From an uncultured Anaerococcus sp. (GTDB lineage: Bacteria; Bacillota; Clostridia; Tissierellales; Peptoniphilaceae): a DNA stretch of 64,000 nt. Position 1 is the stretch's first letter. Each line of letters opens with the position of its first letter. The translations under genes and the position numbers were made by a program. Below the pieces are notes generated by a model that ran no database searches, had not been told where the DNA came from, and saw only the letters and a program-made list of their open reading frames with translations. The DNA lies in contig URUJ01000003.1 of assembly GCA_900551095.1 (NCBI GenBank), positions 11,558 to 75,557 on the forward strand, written 5' to 3'. Positions 15,923 through 23,427 of this stretch are shown one piece after another.

Positions 15923-17734
15923 TTATTCATCATCTAATTTTAGTACTGATAGGAATGCATCTTGTGGTACTTCAACACTACCGAGCTGACGCATCTTCTT
16001 CTTACCTTCTTTTTGTTTTTCAAGAAGCTTTTTCTTTCTTGAAATATCGCCACCGTAGCATTTGGCTATTACGTCTTTTCTTAGAGCCCTTACTGTTTCT
16101 CTGGCTATAATCTTACCACCAATGGCAGCCTGGATAGGAACTGCAAATTGTTGTCTTGGAATCTCATCCTTTAATTTTTCAACAATTCCACGTCCTCTTG
16201 TATAGGCAGAATCCCTATGAACAATAAGTGATAAGGCGTCCACGCTTTGTTCATTAATTAAAATATCAAGCTTAACTAAGTCAGAGGCTACATAGTCGAT
16301 TACTTCATAATCTAGAGAAGCATAACCCTTGGTCCTTGATTTTAAAGAATCAAAAAAATTATATATTACTTCACTTAATGGAATCTTATACTTAATTGAC
16401 ACCCTACTTTCGTCAATATAAGTCATATTTACTAGCTCCCCTCGTCTTGATTGGGCAAGATCCATTACCTGACCTATATAATCTTTTGGGGTTATTATCT
16501 CAGACATAGTCATAGGTTCTTTGATATAGGAAATTTCTGTTGGATCAGGAAAATCATTAGGATTTTGAAGTTCCTTTTCTCCTTCTTGACCCTTAAGTTT
16601 AAGTTTGTAAATAACTGAAGGAGCTGTCGCTATAATATCAAGGTCATATTCTCTTTCAAGTCTTTGGGTAATGATATCCATATGAAGAAGACCTAAAAAA
16701 CCTGCCCTTAAACCAACTCCCAAAGCCTGCGAATTTTCTTGCTCAAAAACAAGAGATGCATCATTTACTTGAAGCTTTTCTAGTGAGTCTCTTAACTTAT
16801 TAAAAGACTCCCCTTCAGCTGGATAAATACCTGAGTAAACCATAGGTAAAACTTCTTTATAGCCTGCAAGTGGCTTATCAGTTGGATTATCAACATTTGT
16901 TATAGTATCACCAACCCTAGCATCTTTTACTTCTTTTATAGATGCTTCGATAAAACCAACATCACCAGACCTTAATTCTTTGGTAGCAATTCTGCCCTTG
17001 GTTGTATAGCCTACTTGATTTACTTCAAAAACTTTACCTGTGTTCATCATCTTAATCTCATCACCTGGACGAACCACACCTTCAAAAACTCTTATGTAGC
17101 AGATAACGCCAACATAAGAATCATAATAAGAATCAAAAATAAGTGCCTTAAGGGGCTTATCATCGTGATCTTCTGGAGCAGGAATATTTTTTACAATATC
17201 TTCAAGCACATCATCAATATTTAGTCCTGTTTTAGCTGATACAAGAGGTGCACCATCTGTATCAAGACCAATCTCATTTTCAATTTCAAGTTTAACTTCA
17301 TCAACTCTGGCACTTGGCAAGTCTATTTTGTTTAAAACTGGTAGGATTTCCAAATCTTGTTCCAAAGCCAAATAAGTATTAGCTAAAGTTTGTGCTTCTA
17401 CACCTTGACTTGCATCAACAACAAGAATAGCTCCCTCACAAGCTTTAAGAGATCTAGAAACCTCGTAATTAAAGTCCACATGGCCTGGAGTGTCAATGAG
17501 ATTTAAATCATAAACCTTACCATCGCAAGCCTTATAGTGGATTTTAATAGACTTTAATTTAATTGTAATACCACGCTCTTGCTCAAGCTCCATATCATCA
17601 AGCATCTGCTCTTTTATATCCCTCTGGCTGATATTTTCACTTCTTTCTATAAGTCTATCAGCAAGAGTTGACTTGCCGTGGTCAATATGGGCAATAATAG
17701 AAAAATTCCTAATATTTTCTTTTCTCTTAATCAT
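15923..17734 (-). CDS. lepA: Elongation factor 4 (LepA)
   Basis: Ribosome-associated GTPase. G motifs: AHIDHGKSTLADRL (G1), the RGITIKL switch, DTPGHVDF (G3), NKIDLPSA (G4). The LepA-specific C-terminal domain ends near EKQKEGKKKMRQLG. Length is 603 aa, as expected. It follows lepB by 14 bp on the same strand and likely shares its promoter. LepA is a conserved neighbour of rpsT and hemW in Firmicutes. Confidence 0.97.
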   Translation of the reverse strand: MIKRKENIRNFSIIAHIDHGKSTLADRLIERSENISQRDIKEQMLDDMELEQERGITIKLKSIKIHYKACDGKVYDLNLIDTPGHVDFNYEVSRSLKACEGAILVVDASQGVEAQTLANTYLALEQDLEILPVLNKIDLPSARVDEVKLEIENEIGLDTDGAPLVSAKTGLNIDDVLEDIVKNIPAPEDHDDKPLKALIFDSYYDSYVGVICYIRVFEGVVRPGDEIKMMNTGKVFEVNQVGYTTKGRIATKELRSGDVGFIEASIKEVKDARVGDTITNVDNPTDKPLAGYKEVLPMVYSGIYPAEGESFNKLRDSLEKLQVNDASLVFEQENSQALGVGLRAGFLGLLHMDIITQRLEREYDLDIIATAPSVIYKLKLKGQEGEKELQNPNDFPDPTEISYIKEPMTMSEIITPKDYIGQVMDLAQSRRGELVNMTYIDESRVSIKYKIPLSEVIYNFFDSLKSRTKGYASLDYEVIDYVASDLVKLDILINEQSVDALSLIVHRDSAYTRGRGIVEKLKDEIPRQQFAVPIQAAIGGKIIARETVRALRKDVIAKCYGGDISRKKKLLEKQKEGKKKMRQLGSVEVPQDAFLSVLKLDDE

Positions 17735-17748
17735 AAAACTCCTACTAA

Positions 17749-18321
17749 TTAATTTCCATAAGGATTATTGTCAATAAGCCCTGCATCAGCAAAAGGATAT
17801 ATCCTAAAAAAGGCATGGCCTACGATTTCTTCCTTATAAATGGCTCCAAAATCTCTACCATCATTAGAATTAGTCCTGTTATCACCAAAAACTAGATATT
17901 CCTTATCTCCTAGAACCCATCCCGTTTGCTCATTCTTTACAGGTGTGTGGTCAACAGCTACATACTTTTCTTCAAGTTTTTCACCATTAACATAAACATC
18001 ACCATCTCTAATCTCAACGAGATCTCCTGGAACGCCAATTACTCTTTTTACGTAAAGTCTGTTAGGGTAATCAGGCGCATTAAGTATTACAATCTCACCC
18101 CTATGGTAATCTCTAAAATGCTTACCAACCTTGTTAACCATAAGCCAATCTCCATCATGGAGAGTATTAAGCATGGACTTACCTGATACGATAGTAGCAT
18201 CAATTAAAAACATTTTTATAAAAAATGTAATAGCTAATGCTATAAGTATGGTTTTAACCCAATCCCAAATAGTATTTAATAATGAATTTTCTTTTTTATT
18301 TTGTATATTTTCTTCCTTCAT
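17749..18321 (-). CDS. lepB: Signal peptidase I
   Basis: Cleaves signal peptides of exported proteins. One N-terminal membrane anchor (residues about 15-40) precedes the catalytic serine in SGKSMLNTL and the catalytic lysine in RLYVKRVIGVPGD; the later box GDNRTNSNDGRDFG is also present. Length is 190 aa, typical of Gram-positive enzymes. It is the first gene of a two-gene unit with lepA and occupies the place where spore formers have gpr and spoIIP, fitting a non-sporulating organism. Confidence 0.95.
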   Translation of the reverse strand: MKEENIQNKKENSLLNTIWDWVKTILIALAITFFIKMFLIDATIVSGKSMLNTLHDGDWLMVNKVGKHFRDYHRGEIVILNAPDYPNRLYVKRVIGVPGDLVEIRDGDVYVNGEKLEEKYVAVDHTPVKNEQTGWVLGDKEYLVFGDNRTNSNDGRDFGAIYKEEIVGHAFFRIYPFADAGLIDNNPYGN

Positions 18322-18344
18322 ATTTAACCTCTCATTTCTTATTA

Positions 18345-18373
18345 ATTATATACTAATTTATGCCAATTCTCAA
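18345..18373 (-). promoter_or_regulatory. lepB-lepA promoter
   Basis: On the minus strand TTGAGA (18368-18373), a 17-bp spacer, then TATAAT (18345-18350). It is back to back with the rpsT promoter. Confidence 0.8.
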
Positions 18374-18399
18374 AAAAATTGCCTAATATAAATAAAAAC

Positions 18400-18428
18400 T
18401 TGAGCTTTTATTTATTTTATGGTAGAAT
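18400..18428 (+). promoter_or_regulatory. rpsT promoter
   Basis: TTGAGC (18400-18405), a 17-bp spacer, then TAGAAT (18423-18428), 38 bp before the rpsT start codon. Confidence 0.8.
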
Positions 18429-18466
18429 ACTTAAGTCAAGCAAAAACAGAAGAGAGGTGAAAATAG

Positions 18467-18724
18467 ATGGCAAATATTAAATCAGCCCAAAAAAGAATTG
18501 ATGTAGCTAAGAGAAACACCCTTAGAAACAAATCTAGAAAATCAGAAATCAAAACTTACATCAAAAAGTTTGAAGCTCTAGTAGAAGCAGGAAACTTAGA
18601 TGAAGCAAGAGAAATCTTTAAAATAGTTGATAAAAAACTAAAACAAGCTGAAAGCAAAAATGTTATCCACAAAAATAGAGTAGCATCAACTACATCAAAA
18701 TTAGCTAAAAAACTAAACGCATAA
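18467..18724 (+). CDS. rpsT: 30S ribosomal protein S20
   Basis: Primary-binding small-subunit protein. The N-terminus MANIKSAQKRIDVAKRNTLR and the C-terminal KNVIHKNRVASTTSKLAKKL are diagnostic. Length is 85 aa. It has its own promoter and an AGAGGTGA SD. In Bacillus rpsT lies next to holA, but here about 4.7 kb of accessory sequence separates them. Its 3' region begins with a hairpin that also forms part of the 145-bp repeat array. Confidence 0.97.
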   Translation: MANIKSAQKRIDVAKRNTLRNKSRKSEIKTYIKKFEALVEAGNLDEAREIFKIVDKKLKQAESKNVIHKNRVASTTSKLAKKLNA

Positions 18725-18730
18725 TAAAAT

Positions 18731-18780
18731 GAGTAATAATCAGTACTGGATCCTAACATATGACTACTGATGATTGCTCA
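18731..18780 (+). other. Imperfect hairpin in the rpsT 3' region
   Basis: GAGTAATAATCAGTA at 18731-18745 can pair with TACTGATGATTGCTC at 18766-18780, with one mismatch and one wobble, around a 20-base loop. No T run follows, so it is not a terminator. It sits directly before the first repeat unit. Confidence 0.4.
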
Positions 18781-18784
18781 TTTA

Positions 18785-19092
18785 ATGGTAGCTCAAATAT
18801 TGTAAGCAATATTTGAGCGTTTTTCATTATTTTACAAGCACGAAGTGCGCAGGAAAATAATAGAAAAACCTTATGCAGCGAAAAAAGCCTGATGCGACGA
18901 ATAGGAGCATTAGGCTTTTTGAGTCGCGAATGGTATAGCAGATATTGCGAGCACTATCTGCTCGTTTTTCATTGTTTTTCAAGCAACTAAGTTGCGCAGA
19001 AAAACAATAGAAAAACTTTATGCAGTGAAAAAAATGAACGCGACGAGTAGGAGCGTTCTTTTTTTGAATCGCGAATGGTAGCTCAAATATTG
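18785..19092 (+). repeat. Tandem 145-bp structured repeats (two units plus a 3' partial)
   Basis: ATGGTA recurs at 18785, 18930 and 19075, a period of exactly 145 bp. Each full unit holds three hairpins. (1) GCTCAAATATTG/CAATATTTGAGC in unit 1; AGCAGATATTG/CACTATCTGCT in unit 2; both followed by CGTTTTTC or GCGTTTTTC. (2) ATTATTTT/AAAATAAT with inner GCAC/GTGC; then ATTGTTTTT/AAAAACAAT with inner GCAAC/GTTGC. (3) AAAAAGCCTGATGC/GCATTAGGCTTTTT; then GAACGC/GCGTTC with A/T flanks. The stems change in both arms while the loops stay alike (GACGAATAGGA against GACGAGTAGGA; GCGCAG; TATGCAG). The third copy keeps only the first left arm. No ORF. It looks like a structured RNA or repeated element; I do not recognise the family. 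Confidence 0.8.
18791..18823 (+). terminator. Likely rpsT terminator (first hairpin of repeat unit 1)
   Basis: A 12-bp perfect stem, GCTCAAATATTG (18791-18802) with CAATATTTGAGC (18807-18818), loop TAAG, then GTTTTT. It is the first strong terminator after rpsT. Confidence 0.65.
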
Positions 19093-19174
19093 CACTAAAG
19101 TATCATACCTTCCATCAATTTTATTTCCTATCAGACTTATTAGTTTTATTATATCTATTCGGTCTTAAATTGTC

Positions 19175-19327
19175 CTATTTATTGTAACCTATCCAAAGAA
19201 ATTTGTTAACATCACGCAGTTCTGATTGAGTATGTTTTATCTCCGTATTAACATGTTTTAGAGTCTTTTGTAATTTTCTAGTATCCCCACCAACCTTAAC
19301 AGTTATCCCTTTTATTCGATTTGTCAA
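19175..19327 (-). pseudogene. Remnant of a phage tail tape-measure protein N-terminus
   Basis: A 50-codon reading frame from TTG at 19327, with a strong SD (AAGGAGGTGA), ends at a TAG at 19175. The product begins MTNRIKGITVKVGGDTRKL and continues QKTLKHVNTEIKHTQSELRD. This is the conserved beginning of Siphoviridae-type tape-measure proteins (NRIKGITVEIGGDT..L.KALK..N..I..TQ..LKDV), which are normally many hundreds of residues long. No other phage gene is nearby. I read it as a scar left by prophage decay, translated at most as a short peptide. Confidence 0.65.
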
Positions 19328-19354
19328 TATCTCACCTCCTTAATTTTAGACATC

Positions 19355-19381
19355 AAAAAAGCACCTAGATTTTCTAGATGC
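19355..19381 (-). terminator. Terminator after the lipoprotein gene
   Basis: On the minus strand GCATCTAGA pairs with TCTAGGTGC (one G-T pair) around AAAA or so, followed by six T. It closes the minus-strand unit running from the BlaI-like gene to the lipoprotein. Confidence 0.75.
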
Positions 19382-19413
19382 TTCTTAACTAAGTTTTTAA
19401 ATGTTATAATGAA

Positions 19414-20238
19414 TTAATAAGAATCTCCTCCAATTATTTTACCATCATAGGCATCAACATATATAAATACATCTCCAATCTCTATAACATAAGCTAAATG
19501 AAGTACACCGGTTTTAAGGAATTTGATACTATTTTTACCATCTCCTAAAAATGATGAATCCTTAAAAAAGTCATTAGATTCAATTACATTTAACGTAACA
19601 TTTATAAGATTTTCTGATTTTTTTTTATTAGATTTTAATAAAAAATCTTTTGCAATATTCTCAGCATCAATTTCATCTATTTTAGGTGGTTCTTTTATTT
19701 TAAAGTCATCTATAATATCAAATAGAATAACAGAATCCCTGTTGTTATTAAATACGACTCTAATTTGATCGTATGGATTGAAAATATTAGCAACATTGGC
19801 ATTGTAATAAGAATACATCTTGTAATCTTTAGTAAAATAGTCTATTTTTTCTTCTGTATAATCAGATGGTATATATTCATCTTTAATAAATTTTACATAC
19901 TCTTTATTTGGATATTTTAAATCTTTTGCATTATCTTCATCCCACTTAAGAGTATCTAAAGCATCAACATGGACTACATCACTTTTTTTATCAAAAATAA
20001 ATATAGCCCCTTTAGGAGACTCAATTTTTATGTCGCCATTATCCAGATTTTTTCTTTCTTCATAGAGAGTTTCTCCATCTTCCTCATTACATCCAAAATC
20101 CTTTAGTGTACTAATTATTTTTACTTTATTTAATTTATTAATTGAGTTTATCTTTTTGGAGCATGCCATTAATAAAAATATTAAACAAATACATATTAGG
20201 ATTATTAAAGCTCTCTTATTTTTTATAGTTATTTGCAT
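19414..20238 (-). CDS. Lipoprotein of unknown function
   Basis: The N-terminus is basic (MQITIKNKR), then a hydrophobic stretch ending in LLMAC, so Cys26 should be lipidated after cleavage and the protein anchored outside the membrane. The mature part is 249 aa, acidic and lysine-rich, with no catalytic motif I recognise. The ending FIYVDAYDGKIIGGDSY resembles the last strands of a PepSY-like domain (weak inference). It starts nine bases after the amidase-like frame and is last in a run of exported proteins downstream of a BlaI/BlaR-type pair, followed by a terminator. Confidence 0.7.
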   Translation of the reverse strand: MQITIKNKRALIILICICLIFLLMACSKKINSINKLNKVKIISTLKDFGCNEEDGETLYEERKNLDNGDIKIESPKGAIFIFDKKSDVVHVDALDTLKWDEDNAKDLKYPNKEYVKFIKDEYIPSDYTEEKIDYFTKDYKMYSYYNANVANIFNPYDQIRVVFNNNRDSVILFDIIDDFKIKEPPKIDEIDAENIAKDFLLKSNKKKSENLINVTLNVIESNDFFKDSSFLGDGKNSIKFLKTGVLHLAYVIEIGDVFIYVDAYDGKIIGGDSY

Positions 20239-20246
20239 AATATTAA

Positions 20247-20717
20247 CTAAACACTACCTGAATGGTTTCTTACACCGACATCTTTTCTATTATTGTTGAA
20301 GCCAGTGATTATTAAAGTATGGTATGCGTTATCTTTAGAATTTAAAAAAGATATAGGGTATCCAGCTTGTGCATAGTTGTATAACCTTGAAAGTTCTCCA
20401 TTTTTACTAAGATCGAAATCCTTATAAGCATATGATCTTGAGACCCAGTGCCACTTAAACATATTTGCCCCACGCCATGTAGAAGATACTTGGCTTGGTT
20501 CTTTTTTTGAACCATAAGAAAACCAGTTTCTACTATCGTCTATTTTAGGATAACTGTGTCTCATCGTTTTTTCTCCTGCATACAGACATTGAGAAACAAA
20601 ATTAGCACAGTCAGCATCCCAATCAGGATAACTGGAATTATAATTTTTCCAATATTTCTTTGCGTATGCTACTGCTTTTAAAGAAGCTTCTTTTTCAGAA
20701 TTATTTGATCTACTCAT
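20247..20717 (-). CDS. Amidase_6-type putative peptidoglycan amidase (probably part of a broken gene)
   Basis: The 156-residue product has the Amidase_6 signature: AVAYAKKYWKNYNSSYPDW, then DCANFVSQ with the likely catalytic Cys37, and NAYHTLIITG with the likely catalytic His133. Such enzymes are usually exported and longer. Here there is no signal peptide, no SD before ATG 20717 (the nearest, GGTGAG, is 27 bases away), and the sequence ends abruptly after VRNHSGSV. The signal-bearing frame directly upstream ends at 20750 in another phase, and the amidase frame is open back to about 20771, so a single frameshift would join them. I think this is the C-terminal half of a frameshifted secreted amidase, perhaps also shortened at the end. 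Confidence 0.65.
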   Translation of the reverse strand: MSRSNNSEKEASLKAVAYAKKYWKNYNSSYPDWDADCANFVSQCLYAGEKTMRHSYPKIDDSRNWFSYGSKKEPSQVSSTWRGANMFKWHWVSRSYAYKDFDLSKNGELSRLYNYAQAGYPISFLNSKDNAYHTLIITGFNNNRKDVGVRNHSGSV

Positions 20718-20749
20718 TGTATTTTCAATTGTATAAGAGTTCTCACCTT

Positions 20750-21313
20750 TTAATTTGTCTCTAATTCCATATCCTCAATATATAGCATAGCCAACTCTTT
20801 ATCCGATTTATTCATTTTATCAAGATTTTTCTTTAAGATTGCAATATTCTTTTCAGTTGTGTCTAGTGTCGCTTCATATCCTGGATTTAGGTTCTCATTA
20901 ATATAATTAACGACTAGCTCATATCCATCTGGTTCATAAGAAACTTTGCTATTTTTACTTTTATAGTACTCATAATCATCAACCAAATAATCCATTTTAT
21001 TTAATAAGCTAGAACTTGCTTTTTTAGCGATTTCTTTACTAGAAATCTCAGGATACATATCTTTAAACATGTTGTATGCATCTATATAATCCTGGGTGTA
21101 TAGTTTAACTTCATCGCTATTCAAGCCAGGTTTTAACTCTAACAAATCTTTATGAAAGCTTTCAATATTATATTCTTTATCAAAATATTCAAACTCGTTA
21201 AATTTGTCCTTGTGTGTTTCCGAATCGATGTTTAATGTTGATGCGAATACATTTGTTGCAATTGTACTTAATAGCACTATCATTGCTATAAATAGAGTAA
21301 ATCTTTTTTTCAT
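20750..21313 (-). CDS. Secreted protein; likely N-terminal half of the split amidase
   Basis: It starts with a clear Sec signal peptide (MKKRFTLFIAMIVLLSTIATNVFAS, cleavage near VFA-S), with SD GAGG before the ATG. The mature part, about 160 residues, is helical and rich in Lys, Glu and Asp, with no known motif. It ends ELETN at 20750. The amidase-like frame begins 33 bp later in another phase and lacks its own signal peptide and SD, so the two probably once formed one protein of about 350 residues. On its own it is an uncharacterised exported protein. Confidence 0.65.
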   Translation of the reverse strand: MKKRFTLFIAMIVLLSTIATNVFASTLNIDSETHKDKFNEFEYFDKEYNIESFHKDLLELKPGLNSDEVKLYTQDYIDAYNMFKDMYPEISSKEIAKKASSSLLNKMDYLVDDYEYYKSKNSKVSYEPDGYELVVNYINENLNPGYEATLDTTEKNIAILKKNLDKMNKSDKELAMLYIEDMELETN

Positions 21314-21405
21314 TTCTTACCTCCTCATTTAATTTTGTTTAACTGCGATATATATAATATTAAAATCAAACATAATCTAATTCCTGTTAGCTGTTTCTAA
21401 CTATA

Positions 21406-21465
21406 TTATAAAATATAACATCTAAACCAATCACCGTTCTTATACCTCATTGGATTTAAGTTCAT
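21406..21465 (-). CDS. Possible 19-residue peptide between BlaR-like and amidase genes
   Basis: An ATG at 21465 follows a strong SD (GGAGGTGA, about seven bases upstream) and opens a frame coding MNLNPMRYKNGDWFRCYIL before TAA. It starts 19 bp after the BlaR-like stop on the same strand. It could be a short regulatory or secreted-type peptide, the broken start of a lost gene, or chance; only the SD favours translation. I do not recognise the peptide. Confidence 0.35.
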   Translation of the reverse strand: MNLNPMRYKNGDWFRCYIL

Positions 21466-21483
21466 TATCAATTCACCTCCTAT

Positions 21484-22860
21484 CTACCTTACATATGAGT
21501 TTATCTTTACCTTTCCTGATAATGTTTTATTAGTTTGATTAACTACTGTAACTATATAATTGCTTCTCCTATTAGCCTTAACTTTTAATATTGAGTCTGA
21601 TGCAAAAAATTGATTATATATAATTTTTCCATCTTCTTCAATAATTACCTGATATTTAATTCCTCCGGAACAAGACATATCTTTTAATCTAACTGTAAAA
21701 CCATCATGAACTGGACCTGTCCAAGTATCCATGTTAAATTTATAATCTATATTAGCAAATCTTTTTAATCTTATATTCTCATCAACATTTGCTGCTCTAA
21801 GGCCTGTTCTCGATACTTCTCCTAATTCCAATTTTTGATACTCTTCGTCACTTATTATTTGAACCCTATCTCCAAATTCTGAATTAATATTAGTGACTAT
21901 TTCACCTTTTGTATCAATCCTATCTTGGTTTAGATCAGCCACATTAGCAAAGGCTGGTAAACAAAATATAAATGTCGATATAAATACTACCAGTCCTGTA
22001 AGTGTCTTTTTCCATTGTTTCATAATTAGTATCCTTTCTTTATTTGGGTTTAATTTTAAAGCAATATTATTTGTATTACTTCCTATTTCTAAAAATTTTA
22101 GCATTGATATGCAATATTCTTTTCTATTTTTTATAGTGTCGCCTAAGTTTTCAACCACTAGCTTATCGCAGTTTATTTCAATATCTTGGTCTAGGTATTT
22201 CAAGCTTAACCACAAGAGTGGATTGAACCAATATAGGCAGGCAACAATGTTTATCATGTGGTTAAGTAGAATATGAAATTTCTTTATGTGCATTAATTCA
22301 TGGATTAAAACATGGTCTAGTAATTTTTTATCAGCTAGGATATGATCTTGTAGGATTATCTTGGGTCTTAAAATGCCAAAGGTAAGGGGTGTTTTTAAAT
22401 TGTTATTGATATAAATCTCTACTTTTCTTTTTAGTCCAAATTCACTTATTTTTTCCTTGCACAAAGTATTGTGGATAGGGGTAGAGCCTTTCATTACTTT
22501 TTGGAATTTATAAATTTTTATTCCTAAGTAAGTAAAAATCAAAACTGAACCTATTAGTCGGTTTAGTTTAAAAAATATAGAGCCTATTTTATTTACTAAC
22601 CAGCCAAGAAAAGAATTAAAAAGATTTGTAAAAGCTATCAAATATGATAGAATACTATTTTCCTTTACATTTCCTATTCCTAGCTCGACTTCATAAGGAC
22701 TTATTAAGTAGATTAATAAGACTATCCACAAGATAAGGCTTGCTGACCTAAAGGCTTTTTTATTTAAGATTGGTCTAACTAGGAAAATTATAGCTAATAA
22801 GAAAAAACTTTTAATAGATTTTTCTAGTATAAAAACACTAGTTAGACTTAGCGTCATCAT
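21484..22860 (-). CDS. BlaR1/MecR1-type M56 membrane metallopeptidase without a beta-lactam sensor
   Basis: Membrane zinc protease of family M56, which in BlaR systems destroys the BlaI repressor on signal. Several membrane segments are visible (about residues 8-30, 35-55, 75-115, and 285-305). The zinc motif HELMH is near residue 185, inside VLIHELMHIKKFH. The extracellular C-terminus is only about 145 residues and has no SxxK or KTG, so it is not a penicillin-binding sensor; it looks like a beta-rich domain (inference). The start is one of two adjacent ATGs (22860 or 22857) inside the end of the BlaI-like gene, suggesting coupling. The signal it senses is unknown. Confidence 0.8.
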   Translation of the reverse strand: MMTLSLTSVFILEKSIKSFFLLAIIFLVRPILNKKAFRSASLILWIVLLIYLISPYEVELGIGNVKENSILSYLIAFTNLFNSFLGWLVNKIGSIFFKLNRLIGSVLIFTYLGIKIYKFQKVMKGSTPIHNTLCKEKISEFGLKRKVEIYINNNLKTPLTFGILRPKIILQDHILADKKLLDHVLIHELMHIKKFHILLNHMINIVACLYWFNPLLWLSLKYLDQDIEINCDKLVVENLGDTIKNRKEYCISMLKFLEIGSNTNNIALKLNPNKERILIMKQWKKTLTGLVVFISTFIFCLPAFANVADLNQDRIDTKGEIVTNINSEFGDRVQIISDEEYQKLELGEVSRTGLRAANVDENIRLKRFANIDYKFNMDTWTGPVHDGFTVRLKDMSCSGGIKYQVIIEEDGKIIYNQFFASDSILKVKANRRSNYIVTVVNQTNKTLSGKVKINSYVR

Positions 22861-23260
22861 TTTTTTCTTCTTGGTCTTCTTCCTCTTCTTCGTCAAAGCT
22901 TGCTATTAATTTTTTCATTTCTTCTATTTCTTCTTTTGTAACTTCTTCATTTTGTAAAAACGTTTTACACATGTTTAAAAGCGATCCTTTGAAAAGTTTA
23001 TGAAAGGCTTCTTTTTGCTTATTCAAAAGGGCATCTTCCCTTGATACAAGGACCCTAATTGTATATTTAGGATATCTCCTAGCTATCGCCCCTTTTCCCA
23101 CTAACCTTCCAAAAAATGTGTAGCAAGATGTTTTGCTTATATCGTACTTTTCCATCAATATTTTTGATAAGGCAAGAGCTTGGATTTCTCCATTTTCGTT
23201 TAAGACATCACCCTTCCACAACTCTTCCATTACTAGTAATTCTCCATCTGAAAATTCCAA
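22838..23260 (-). CDS. BlaI/MecI/CopY-family transcriptional repressor
   Basis: Winged-helix repressor of the penicillinase-repressor family: MEFSDGELLVMEELWKGD, then ISKTSCYTFFGRLVGKGAI (recognition region). The C-terminus is an acidic low-complexity tail (EEEEEDQEEKNDD), unusual for the family. Length is 140 aa. It starts at TTG 23260 with AGGAGG eight bases upstream. It overlaps the M56 protease gene by 23 bp, the normal BlaI-BlaR arrangement. No beta-lactamase lies nearby, so targets may be the exported proteins downstream and the pair itself (inference). Confidence 0.85.
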   Translation of the reverse strand: MEFSDGELLVMEELWKGDVLNENGEIQALALSKILMEKYDISKTSCYTFFGRLVGKGAIARRYPKYTIRVLVSREDALLNKQKEAFHKLFKGSLLNMCKTFLQNEEVTKEEIEEMKKLIASFDEEEEEDQEEKNDDAKSN

Positions 23261-23349
23261 CTATATTACCTCCTATATAAATTATAGTTTCATTAACTTT
23301 TGTATTTTTGTTGTTTTAACTATCTTCACCTTGAGTATATCATAATTTT

Positions 23350-23377
23350 AAAAAATGGTCAAGCGTTTTGACCATTT
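23350..23377 (-). terminator. Terminator of the comEC-holA operon
   Basis: On the minus strand AAATGGTCAA-AACGC-TTGACCATTT followed by a T run, about 50 bp past the holA stop. Confidence 0.8.
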
Positions 23378-23427
23378 AAAATGATAATTTTTATATTTTA
23401 ATACATCTCTATTTAGTTATAAATTAC

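Noticed and set aside
18785..19092. CRISPR array
   Set aside because: The repeat period is 145 bp, the copies diverge, there are no short identical repeats with unique spacers, and no cas gene is in the window.
21484..23260. Beta-lactam resistance locus
   Set aside because: Although the pair is BlaI/BlaR-like, the membrane protein lacks a penicillin-binding sensor and there is no beta-lactamase or PBP2a gene nearby.
23261..23349. BlaI-type operator (TACA..TGTA dyad) upstream of the BlaI-like gene
   Set aside because: Only scattered TACA and TGTA were visible, without a convincing dyad at the expected place, so it was not listed as a feature.
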